A stretch of DNA of 64,000 nucleotides from Strigamia acuminata (Eukaryota > Arthropoda > Chilopoda > Geophilomorpha > Linotaeniidae). Made by a program: the position numbers and the translations under genes. Positions 1-8,957 of the stretch are shown here, piece by piece; within the stretch, counting starts at the first letter, position 1, and each line of letters opens with the position of its first letter. The stretch spans positions 7,130,001-7,194,000 of the forward strand of contig OX442322.1 of NCBI GenBank assembly GCA_949358305.1, read 5' to 3'. The notes under the pieces are model-generated. The model was given only the letters and a program-made list of their open reading frames with translations. It was not told the DNA's origin and made no database searches.

Positions 1-825
1 AGCTCGTGCTGGATTTAAATTAATTGTTGTACGACGCATAAAATTGTGTCCCAAAATTAGGCCACACACATTTCGGTCTAAAATGATGAAATTCATTGGA
101 GTGAATTCTACTCCATTTGCCCATTGAACACAAAGGGTTATTTGTCCTAGAGGGATATGAGTTATATTGACGGCACACACTTTCATATTTCGTGGACAAT
201 CTTGAATGAAGTCAGGGGAAGCACAAGTACTATCAAGTAATTGTAATCCAATAAAACATTGGGTGGCTCCTGAATCCATTAAAGCATTATAGGTGAGTCC
301 ACCTATTGTTACTTTCATTCGGGGGTCGTCGACACTGTTTCCCAAACGTTTGATGTGTTCAATTACTTCAGCTCTCTTGAGCTGATGTTCTTTGACATAT
401 TTACGAAGTCTATGATGTCTAGATAATTTCGAGGAGATATCTAAATTTTCCATCATTGCCTCCAAACTTTCGCATACTCCTCCACTAGAACTTGTGGTTT
501 CCTCTCGAACAGGAGGATTGGTAGCGCTTTCAATTATTGCATTCAAGGACTCTCGCCAAGATTCGTCCCCCTTATCCGCAGGAAAGAGGTCGTCATCGAA
601 TGATGTAAATGGATTTTCAGTCTCTTCCATCGAAAAAGGAGTGTTGGGATAAGGTTCCTTAAATACATACTTTGGATTCCTTTTCCTAGTTTTACGATTA
701 GGTCGTTTAATTTCCTCATCTTGAATTACTAATTTATTCAGAGTTTCGTTTAGAACATTTTCTATTTCTGAGGACAATGTACTACTCTGGTTTTTTAGGG
801 GGTTTTCGGTAACCCCCTCTATTAG
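1..825 (-). CDS. pol: Element A pol, N-terminal part (retropepsin), partial
   Basis: This frame is entered by -1 slippage at 825-831 and stays open to the window edge, about 275 codons. An acidic/basic linker of roughly 160 residues comes first. The aspartic protease follows, with the catalytic triad LMDSGATQCF (plus strand about 245-275) and the second conserved block LILGHNFM (about 35-60). The product would be the viral-type protease that matures Gag-Pol in the cytoplasmic particle. Reverse transcriptase, RNase H and integrase should follow outside the window. No start codon is needed or seen at the N-terminus, consistent with frameshift expression. I see no stop in the visible stretch. 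Confidence 0.85.
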
Positions 826-831
826 TTTTTT
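797..831 (-). promoter_or_regulatory. -1 programmed frameshift signal, element A gag/pol
   Basis: On the minus strand the gag frame reads CCA AAA AAC TAA, so the heptamer A-AAA-AAC (831-825) is in the correct phase and a zero-frame stop follows at once. After a 6-nt spacer comes a perfect 8-bp stem, AGGGGGTT with AACCCCCT, closed by a 6-nt loop (818-797). The -1 frame is open into the protease. Heptamer, spacer and stem fit the textbook arrangement for ribosomal -1 frameshifting. Confidence 0.9.
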
Positions 832-2410
832 GGGGCCGGTGGACCTTCAATCGCCAAAGGCGGAGTGGTTGCATTTTTTGGATCCAAAAATTTAGTGAAT
901 AAATCCGACATGGATTTTGTCATACTAGTTTGCATAGTAGTTTTGAAGTCTTCAAGTTTTTGGTCCAAAGATTCAGCGGTTACCCAATTTTGTCTCTGTC
1001 GTTAAAAAAGATCAGAGGCGGGATTGGTATTGGTATTATTACCAGTACCTTGGGGTTTGTCCTGAACAAATTTTCTTTTTTGTAACAAAGGACATTCCCT
1101 CTTAAAGTGTCCTGGTTGATTGCAATGGAAACGTTTTCCAGTTGCTTTCTCCGATAGGGCACATACCATGTTGTTGAATCCAACATCGTTTTCAAGATTG
1201 TCTGTCTCGTCAGATTCCATAGGTACAACTTCTGGTTCGGCGTTCAACGTCTGAGTAGATCGTATGAGTGGGCGCGAACTCCTGGCGTCTTTACCTCTTT
1301 GAGTATTTGACGGGACAGTTTCGTCCTCTTTATTGGCAATAGTGTCCACACTAGCGTTTTGGGCTTCGAAAAGAGCCCTATTCTGTCGGACAAATTGAAA
1401 TATGTCATTGAATGATTCTTCATAGAGACCTCTATCGATTATTCGATTGTAACTAACTAAGTTCAAATTCTCGAGAAGAGTGGGAGCTTCATCTCTTTTT
1501 GAATAAGATCCTTGAGCTTGTTTAAATCTCAAAAGAAATGTATAGAGTGGCTCTTCTGGGCCCTGGATTAAATTTCGAAGCTTTCGGGCTCGAGTGACAG
1601 GGATCATGTCAAACTCCGCCAAAAACAACTTTTCGAAAGTTTTCCAGTCAACAAATTTGTCGATGTTATCGGTATGCCATTCGTGGGCTATACCAGATAA
1701 ATAAGTTGGTATTCCGCGTTTTACCATCTCATCCAGAGTTAAACCTTTAGCGACAGCGACTGTTTTGGCTGTAGCTAAAAATTTAGCCACGTCCTTCTGT
1801 TTTCCATCGAAAACAGGCATATCCTGACCTTTGAAAAAGGTTTTATTCGAATTGTTTGCATTATTATTTTGCTGTGCATTATTCTGCATAAATTGTTGTA
1901 CTTGATGTGCACAATCAGTTTGAATATTTCGCACATAGGTAAGGATGGTTCCCAGGTCGTCGGTAGAAAATCTCGCTTGAGATGAACTACCAGCGGAGGA
2001 TGCCGAACCAGAATTTTGTTCAAAATTGGGCAGATTTTCCTTAGGGACCTGATTGTCCTGGGGGATTTCTTTCCTTGGAGGAACATAATTCTCATGCTGT
2101 GTATGATTGCCAGATGGTACATGTTGTCCATGTGGAACACTACTTTTATTGTGTACACGTTCTGGGGGTGTCTGATTTGAACGAGTCCTTCCCGCCGGTA
2201 AATTTTGAATAACGGGGGATGGTGAGATCGGATCGGATCTCCTTGGAGTTCGATTTGACACTCTTTTTGACTGCGTTGGGGGCACAAACTGTCCTTTCCC
2301 CGGTGTCGGGGGGACATTAAATCCGTTTGGTCTTCGAGTCGGACGTAACTATTTTCCAAGTTTTCCTCCTCGACTTCTCGTTCATTCATATGAATGTTTT
2401 CGTCAGACAT
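822..2410 (-). pseudogene. gag: Element A gag, broken
   Basis: The structural Gag protein would form the particle and bind RNA. A plausible ATG lies at 2410 (MSDENIH). The N-terminal frame and the main gag frame (from about 2350 leftward) differ, so an indel lies near 2290-2350, where there is a run of six C. The main frame holds a Gln/Asn-rich stretch, a capsid-like helical region (plus about 1400-1850) and a zinc knuckle at about 1095-1140. The first knuckle cysteine is replaced: the residue three before the HC pair is Arg (CGT instead of the expected TGT). An in-frame TAA at 1002-1004 precedes a further 59 open codons that lead to the frameshift site. Either the stop is a mutation or it is read through. 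Confidence 0.8.
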
Positions 2411-3195
2411 AATACAAGTTTTAAATTCTTTATTACTAAAGAACGATAACACACTTTATAAAAATACACTTCAAAATAACAATACACTTCGATAAGGTTA
2501 AGTTTAAACTCCACGTGCTGGTTAAACGTGTTAAACTATCGATAAATTTTAAACAATCAAATGAATCCTACTACAAGTAACTAGCGTCGGGTGAGAATGC
2601 GCTTTAAACTATTTGTTAAAATAATAGATGAAATACACTTAACTTTAGCTGGTTTGCGGCGTGGAAAATTCAAATCGGAACTGAACGGGACGGCGTGGTC
2701 AAGATGGCTACTGGAACACGTGTCTGCAGGTCTGGTCTGGATACGAATGGTCGTCTGTAGTCTGGATCCGCGTGGCATCGAGGATCGATAATCCTTTAAT
2801 CCCTCGATATTTTATTGGTGGATAGTCATTTTATCCAATGATAAAATGGCGACTAATCCTTTACTTACAGTAGTTTTCTACCACGTCCGCACTTTGGTCT
2901 GGTCAATCTTATCATTGATTGGATATTTCTTTCGAAAATATTCAACCAACATTGAAACTGTTTTACAGACCTTCCGTGAAAATTTAGAAAATAAATTCTT
3001 TCAATTATTGGAGTGTTTTATAACACAACATAACATTCCCTTTAATGTTAGATTTCTTACAAATTCCAACGTTTTTAAAGACATTTTCCTACTTCGCAAA
3101 AGTAGAAATATATAATTCGTTTCAAAATGTTATAATCTTTAATTATCTCAATTTTCACTTTCTATTAAATTCGATAAATTTAAACTTTGCAACCT
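2411..3195 (-). other. Element A untranslated leader
   Basis: This stretch between the primer site and gag is AT-rich and has no convincing coding sequence on the element's strand. Short open frames on the plus strand (for example 2846-3115) lack any recognisable motif. I see nothing else in it. Confidence 0.6.
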
Positions 3196-3213
3196 ATCTC
3201 GGTGGAACCTCCA
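3196..3213 (-). other. Primer binding site, element A (tRNA-Gln)
   Basis: Two bases (CG) after the LTR the minus strand reads TGGAGGTTCCACCGAGAT. Its complement ends in CCA and splits into T-loop, T-stem, 7-nt acceptor and discriminator exactly as a tRNA 3' end does. The acceptor pairs with GGTTCCA, the 5' start of eukaryotic tRNA-Gln. All 18 bases fit. Confidence 0.85.
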
Positions 3214-3215
3214 CG

Positions 3216-4879
3216 TGTGACGGTGACGACCACAACTCCTATCGCATGATAGTACCGGGTATAAGTCGCGTGAAATAGTGAATAATACGAGATAAAATAA
3301 AGACAACAGAGTTTCTCAAAACGTGACATTTATTGGTTTTATCCAATACAATCAATTACTGAAAGTTATATAATTACTAATGCCGACATTTGGCAAGTTA
3401 ATAGTGAATTAAACTATACAAATAAAATGGCCGAATGGCCCTAAAAAAATATGATTACGGTTGTTGGTGATCCGGGGTTCGGGAACGGCAAAACGCCCGC
3501 TCGACCGAGTTAAAGATGTCGTCTATACGTAGCCGGGCTGGCTGTGTCCTCGCGGCTTCCGTCGGCGCGTCGTAATCGTGGAACTGGTTCCTTCGCGTTC
3601 CATCGCGTTCCTGGTTCGTATCTGGTGTAATGGTCCGTGTAATGCTGTTGGTTCGATCCGAGAGGTGCGGTTGACTCATGTGCACCGCCACAACTAGAGT
3701 TGGAAATTGGTAATGAATAAATGAAGTCATTTATTCGCCAAGGTTCCGCTTGCGAATTATATTTAATTCGCGATGTTGTGAGTTTAATAAATTAACTCAA
3801 TAAATTGTATTCAATTTATTGTTACGAATTTGATTCGTCATACAGTGAAATAAGTCTCGTGACTTATTTCGGTTGTTAACTTGTTGCCAAGTTTAAACAA
3901 TTAAGGTTTATTATCAACTACAAAATATAATAAAGGTTAAACATCGCAACACACAATTGCCGTCAAAGTTCGCCTTGCTGAGCAGAACAGTATCGCGCGT
4001 GCCCTAAATAACAGTGCGGTGAGAGACGGCACTAATACTCAGGGGGATATAGCCCGCAGTTCTGCACAACAGAATTAATCACCCGAGATACTACTCGTAA
4101 GTAGACTGCTTTGGCACCATCACCGAAGAGATATAACATTCCCAAACACATAGTGCTACTGGCGGTAACTGCATGTTTTGCATGCAGACTGCTTTGGCAC
4201 CATCAGGTGATGGAGTCAATCTCTTGCAGTAACAGTGCTACTGACGGTTACTAAATACTTTGGTATCACACGTGATTCTATTGTCCGACCACGAGGATAC
4301 TTATGCGGGAGGCTTTCTCCTCGGCAAGACCGTTTGACGGAAACATGAACAGTCCGAACTTCGCCTTCAGTTGACGGGGGTTGCATGGCTCAGCAGAGCC
4401 ATGCTATGCATGGTTCGGTAGAACCATGCCCTGAGTAAGAAACAGTTATTTGACATGCGGAACATACCAAATAACCAGAAATCAAGAACTAACTAACTTC
4501 CTGTTGTCAGGGAGTTTTATACTGGGTGGGATTAGGTTCCACCAATCTCGTATCGCAGGAAGTGGATACGGAGACGCAAATTGGGATTATGCTAATCTTT
4601 TAGCATAAACCGGAACTGGATACCGGGGACAGGAAATGGATACACAGAACGGAAATACATTCTGAAAATGGGTTTCATGTCGCGTACCCGTGATAAAGCA
4701 GTAACACCTATTTTATCTTATTAAGTATTGATAATATATCTTTATATTATCGATGTGAATCACATTTGGTCGTATCAAACATAATAATATGTTTGTGAAC
4801 TATTTCTATGTAAAATAGTAAGTTCGAGGTTGAATTTGCCGCTAGTACTAGTGGCGCCATCTATTGCTAATTTGTCACA
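3216..4879 (-). repeat. 5' LTR of element A (A-family LTR, copy 1)
   Basis: The 1664-bp LTR is bounded by TGTGAC...GTCACA. It is the same family as 34460-36334 (same orientation) and 22785-31751 (opposite orientation). It is non-coding; a 91-codon minus frame (3455-3730) has no known domain. The outstanding feature is an array of perfect inverted repeats with mostly 4-nt loops, including 3715-3736, 3752-3771, 3798-3821, 3847-3870, 3878-3893, 4169-4187 (5-nt loop), 4383-4404, 4408-4429, 4587-4608, 4730-4751 and 4776-4795. Confidence 0.9.
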
Positions 4880-5446
4880 ACCCTATTGAAGCTTGGTCTG
4901 GAGCACGTGAATTGGTGTAACTGCGTGTACAAGTGGAAAAATGTTGCATATTTAATCGTATACGTTGACGATATTGTCGTTTTCGGCAAACAACTCGAAG
5001 ACGCAATCAGCGTACTCGATATGATAAAGACACAATTCGACATTGTAATTCTGGGACAGACGAAGAAGCTCTTGGGAGTTGAGTTCTGCTCACACAATCA
5101 ACGAATGGTTTTACACCAGAGATCTTACGTTGATAAGGTTCTCATCAAATTCAAGAATCATTTGCAACTTGTAAAAGTCAGATCTCAACCAATGACTAAG
5201 ACAACCATCCTTACCAAACAACAATGCCCAGATACTTTGGAACACTTCAAGTTAATGGAGGGAATACCATACCGAAGTCTGCTCGGATGTTTGGCATTTA
5301 TCGCATCGCGAACGAGACCGGACATGACATACGCCGTCAACATCCTGAGCCAGTTCCAATCTAATCCTGAATGGGATCACTGGATCGTGTTGCTGGATTT
5401 ACTAAGTTATTTGCGAACAACAAGGAACTTTGGCCTAATGCTATAT
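4880..5446 (+). CDS. pol: Element B pol, reverse transcriptase C-terminal part (fragment)
   Basis: The frame opens in the middle of the Copia reverse transcriptase and includes the catalytic YVDD motif in VYVDDIVVFGK (about 4957-4990). The conserved LLGVEF, PYRSLLGCLAF and SRTRPDMTYA blocks of the thumb and connection region follow. The fragment is cut on the left by the LTR of A and on the right by the LTR of C at 5447. The codon after the last one here is at 14458. No mutation is visible within it. The true N-terminus is outside the window, so no start applies. Confidence 0.88.
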
Positions 5447-5939
5447 TGTTACGTAGCTAAATGGGGATTGATTTAGTCCTACGTGACATGAAGTTAACCA
5501 AGAATGACACAGGGTTTTATATGTAAAATGCCTATTGGCTTTATTATTCAAAGTCGGACATTTACTAATATAAATGTTCGGTCATCAGCTCTTATTACAT
5601 TTGTTCATTTATTAAACCTAAAACACATAAATGGTTCATTCAAATCAAATAAGGATGATGCTGTTGTTATTTTAATTCAATTCAGGAAACCTAGTCCTGC
5701 CTGACCGTCAACCGGCTGGCAGTAGTAGGTGAAGGTAAAAGTTTGAGAATCAAAAGAGATCTGAGCTCTCTGGCTTAATCAGCTCACTAAGTAAACTCCT
5801 ATTCCCCCTATTAACTAAGTTGAACGGTCTGTGCATCTTATTAGGTGCACAGCGCCGTCTAGTGAGAATTCATTGCATTAAATGCCTAAACAGAGCGAGC
5901 AGAGCCAGCTGATACACGGTACGGCTCTACCGCGTAACA
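5447..5939 (-). repeat. 3' LTR of element C
   Basis: The 493-bp repeat begins and ends TGTTAC/GTAACA and matches 13961-14453 except for about five substitutions. It directly abuts the ATAT duplication on the left. Confidence 0.95.
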
Positions 5940-5940
5940 G

Positions 5941-5959
5941 CCCCCCCCTTTAATTTTTT
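5941..5959 (-). other. Polypurine tract, element C
   Basis: On the minus strand an A-run and AAAGGGGGGGG precede the 3' LTR by one or two bases. It is the usual primer for plus-strand DNA synthesis. Confidence 0.8.
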
Positions 5960-6350
5960 CGGTCTCTCGAAAAACAATGAATTGTTCTAACTAACGCATC
6001 TCCTTTCACATAAAAAAAATTCAAATCATAAACACAATTTTACAATTTTGAGAATCTCTTTTCATCATCCTTATTTTTACAAAAATATAATCTAACACAC
6101 TTTTCAATGTTTATAAATGTCATAATCCCTTTTTATTACATTTTTTACATTGGAAACAATATTCAAAGTTTAAAATTAATTAAAAGTAACACTTTTCATC
6201 AATAATAACACTTTTTGGTTTTTTTGTTTTATATTACTTTTTTTCGAGTTTTCAGTTTTTCTATAAAATAAAAAAAAACACACACACAAAAAAATGTTCA
6301 AAGTTTGTGTTGATTTTACACTTATTCACTTAAAGAAGTTAAAGTTCACT
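5960..6350 (-). other. AT-rich 3' untranslated region of element C
   Basis: Low-complexity A/T runs, including an AC-repeat near 6280. I see no coding sequence. Confidence 0.6.
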
Positions 6351-6827
6351 TTACTCTCCTCCTTCCGCTTGATCCTTCTTATCTTCTTCTTTGATCAACT
6401 CGAATGGGAGAATTTCACGGTTCGCAATCTCGTACACAAATCGTAAGCGTAACTCGCACGGCTCCCCAAATTGCATTAAGTCACGGTCTTCAACGTATCG
6501 TCTGATGAAATAGAGTACAGTTGGGCCGCAGCTGTCGTTATTCAATTGGTGCATACGTGGTGGGTCCCAACGTATGAACTTGTTTGGAAATGTTACTCCT
6601 GCTCCTGTCAACGAGTATCTTAAAGATTCCCATTTCGGATATGTAAGTTCTATTGGTCCGCTTGGATCGTAAAGCACGTATTGGGTTGGCTTTTTTCGCC
6701 AATCCACTATGAAAAGCTGCCAATGCTCTTCAATAGGGATTGGGAACACCCAAATCTTCTTTTGAGCACATGGAAGTCTCTTCATTAGCCAATAGATCGC
6801 TTCTCTTCGTTTAGCTGGGTCCACCAT
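6351..6827 (-). CDS. ULP1-like (C48) cysteine protease domain, element C
   Basis: The 158-residue frame starts at ATG 6827 and carries the complete active-site signature of the C48 family, which cleaves ubiquitin-like proteins such as SUMO: HW at residues 35-36 (PIEEHWQLFIVDW), the acid D54 in YVLYDPSG, and Q94 followed five residues later by C100 in QLNNDSCGPT. Those four positions and their spacing match ULP1. The upstream frame 6846-7724 is in the same reading frame and ends with a WTYDSVVDHYLQLLEER block like the N-terminal helix of ULP1 domains, so the two were probably one protein before the TAA at 6846-6848. Its substrate is unknown. It sits after integrase, where some Gypsy elements carry extra genes. 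Confidence 0.75.
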   Translation of the reverse strand: MVDPAKRREAIYWLMKRLPCAQKKIWVFPIPIEEHWQLFIVDWRKKPTQYVLYDPSGPIELTYPKWESLRYSLTGAGVTFPNKFIRWDPPRMHQLNNDSCGPTVLYFIRRYVEDRDLMQFGEPCELRLRFVYEIANREILPFELIKEEDKKDQAEGGE

Positions 6828-6845
6828 TTTGAAGACCCAATCAGA

Positions 6846-7724
6846 TTAGAATGGTGCCAATATCGGGTATCGCTCTTCTAACAGTTGAAGGTAGTGGTCA
6901 ACGACGCTGTCATACGTCCAGCTCTGTCGTCCCGGCGTCAGGTCGCCTAATGCTGCCATCTGGTAGTTCATGACTTTAATTGGCGGGCATCCTGTGGCGT
7001 CGAATGCTAAGTCATATTTTGGCGCATTACTGTAATCCAACGCGAGATTTAATGCCTGGACCTGTCGCGCCGTGTCCAGCTCCACTCGGTATACCCGAAT
7101 AGGAGCGGGAAACACGACACTAGGGTCCTGGAAAGATTCTCTTCTCGCTAGAGCGATGGCTTTTAAAATGTTTTTTCTTATTTTCGCCTCCTGGATCAAC
7201 AAAGCATTCGCCCCTGTTCTCCACAACTGATAGTCGGGCAATCCCATAATTCCTTTTAATTTCCTGGCTCTAATGGCGTTGACCATATTCCGGTGCTCCA
7301 TTCGCAAATCATCTAATCGGCGCTTGTTGCGATCGACGGTGTGACGCATTTCTTCTTCCCGGATCTTTTTCGATTGCTCGTCAAACACTTTCTTCTTTTG
7401 TGCTTTCTTATCTCGTTTCATTTGTCGATTCTTACGACGGCGACGTAATAAGCCTTCTTCACCCTTTGTTAATGGTCCTTCATATTTCTTTTTATCCTCC
7501 TCCGCCTTCCGTTTTCCTTCTGTAAACGGGCGTGGGCAGTTAACCAATTCGTCCAAAGTTTTGCTTGTGCTGGGCTTATTAGCTAAATAGCTTTCCAAAT
7601 CATCGCCTTTCTTAAGTTGACGTTCCAAAAGGTCGCCCACTTGCATCGAGCAAACCGAATCCGCATCGCTGTCACTGTCACTACGCACATCCATCCGATC
7701 AAATTTGCTTGCCATTTCGTCCAT
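6846..7724 (-). CDS. N-terminal part of the element C accessory protein
   Basis: This 292-residue frame starts at ATG 7724. It has an acidic start, a strongly basic, probably coiled-coil middle (about residues 70-160, many K, R and E) and a folded C-terminus with WTYDSVVDHYLQLLEERY, which resembles the first helix of C48 protease domains. It ends at TAA 6846-6848. The next frame (protease catalytic core) follows six codons later in the same frame, so I read the stop as an interruption of one roughly 458-residue protein, or possibly a readthrough point. The basic middle could bind nucleic acid, which is inference. I recognise no family for the first 240 residues. Confidence 0.65.
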   Translation of the reverse strand: MDEMASKFDRMDVRSDSDSDADSVCSMQVGDLLERQLKKGDDLESYLANKPSTSKTLDELVNCPRPFTEGKRKAEEDKKKYEGPLTKGEEGLLRRRRKNRQMKRDKKAQKKKVFDEQSKKIREEEMRHTVDRNKRRLDDLRMEHRNMVNAIRARKLKGIMGLPDYQLWRTGANALLIQEAKIRKNILKAIALARRESFQDPSVVFPAPIRVYRVELDTARQVQALNLALDYSNAPKYDLAFDATGCPPIKVMNYQMAALGDLTPGRQSWTYDSVVDHYLQLLEERYPILAPF

Positions 7725-8144
7725 TCAGATTTTTAATACATTGTTTGAAAAGAAAATAAAATAAATTAATTCATTAATTCAAAATTTTCACAAAATTATT
7801 CCAATTTCCATTCATTATTTCATTTAACATTTCATGTTGCACTAATTTACACTAAATTTAACAATTTTTTTCAACTAATTAGTCATCTGATAATATATGC
7901 ACACACTAAAATTTCATTTCAAAGTTTTAACACAATTATTTAAGCCTAAATTTCCATTTCGCGATGTTATTTTTCACAAAATTTGCGATAAATTTGTTTC
8001 GTTTTCAAACTATTTAGTTCGTCAAATTCGTTCAAAATCCACTCTCTCCACTTACGGAATCACACACAAATCAACTCTGCTGTTATTGATAATGCTTTAG
8101 GTTTCTTTGAGTCACACAGTAAACCTGGTTCGTCTCAGAAAACC
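7725..8144 (-). other. Spacer between pol and accessory gene, element C
   Basis: This AT-rich stretch has no supported gene. It could hold a splice acceptor or promoter for the downstream protein, but I see no decisive motif. Confidence 0.5.
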
Positions 8145-8957
8145 TCAACACAATCCACGATAGTCACGACGAGCCTGTTTGCGAAGGCGACGTGACCGGA
8201 AACTCTCGATTTCAGGCGGCGACGCGTCATCGACTGCGTCAGCGACACCTGTCGGCGGTTTTCGTAGTTGATTTTCTTCGTTTTTTCGTTCGTCTTCATT
8301 TTGCCATCTTTCCATAATTTCTTTCGGTTCATAGAGCGCTTGCAATCGCTCTTTTTCGCTTGGAATTGGGAAATTTGACAATTTTATTACATTTTCTTCA
8401 GGTTCAAAGAGTGTTTTTAACGAAATTTGATCGACATCGCTAATAAATCGTTCTTTAGCGATTGGAATTGGCGAAATTGATGTGTTTTCTTCAATTTCTT
8501 GTTGTTTTTCACTCTGTGTTGCAATTTCATCAGCAAATGTGACTTTTTTAGCTGTTAATTCTTCTAATATTTCCGCTGGAATTTCTTCTCTGGGTTTATA
8601 CGGTTTTAATCGTTCAACGTTAACAATATTTGTTTTCTTTCCATTTGAGCTTCTAATTTCGTAGTCATTTGGCGCGGTTCTTCTTACTATTTCGTATGGG
8701 CCTGAGAATTGTGGTAGGAGTTTTTCACTTAACCCAACTTTTCTATTGGGTGTTTTAAGATAAACTAATTCTCCTGGGTCAAATTCCACATGAACTCGGC
8801 CTTGATCGAATCTTTTCCTGCTTTTTTCTCCTTGCCATTCCAACCTTTCATTTGCTATTTTCCTAGCTTCTCTGATGAATTTCGAGGTTCGAAAGGTGAA
8901 TTCTTTCTGAGGTAAGTTGAGGTTTACGTCCACGTTCAAATCGACTTCATATCCTTT
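8145..8957 (-). CDS. pol: Element C pol, integrase C-terminal region (after in-frame TAG)
   Basis: This is the same reading frame as the main pol, cut off by TAG 8958-8960. It starts KGYEVDLN and covers the integrase C-terminal part, including the GPY/F-like module LLPQFSGPYEIVRR and the strand VNVERLKPYKP, which helps target-DNA binding. A long charged tail of about 150 residues follows and ends RRDYRGLC. With the main part, pol would total about 1300 codons. A CAG-to-TAG change would explain the stop, but the original residue cannot be seen. Confidence 0.8.
   Translation of the reverse strand, partial: KGYEVDLNVDVNLNLPQKEFTFRTSKFIREARKIANERLEWQGEKSRKRFDQGRVHVEFDPGELVYLKTPNRKVGLSEKLLPQFSGPYEIVRRTAPNDYEIRSSNGKKTNIVNVERLKPYKPREEIPAEILEELTAKKVTFADEIATQSEKQQEIEENTSISPIPIAKERFISDVDQISLKTLFEPEENVIKLSNFPIPSEKERLQALYEPKEIMERWQNEDERKNEENQLRKPPTGVADAVDDASPPEIESFRSRRLRKQARRDYRGLC

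Larger units (their letters stand above)
1..4879 (-). mobile_element. Element A: Ty3/Gypsy LTR retrotransposon, 5' part
   Basis: The visible part holds, in minus-strand order, a 5' LTR (4879-3216), a tRNA-Gln primer site, a leader, a broken gag, a -1 frameshift site and the start of pol (aspartic protease), which runs off the left edge. It sits inside the reverse transcriptase gene of Copia element B: the bases right of the LTR (from 4880) resume B mid-codon-block at the TLLKLG motif. The 4-bp duplication expected on the right is ACCC (4880-4883); its partner and the 3' LTR must lie left of the window. Confidence 0.9.

Noticed and set aside
1775-2452. 225-codon minus frame overlapping A gag as a separate gene
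   Set aside because: Only its first 40 or so codons look protein-like; the remainder is the shifted frame of gag.
3455-3730. 91-codon frame in the A-family LTR
   Set aside because: The second copy (34763-34957) is disrupted, and no motif is visible; the stretch is explained by hairpin-rich LTR sequence.
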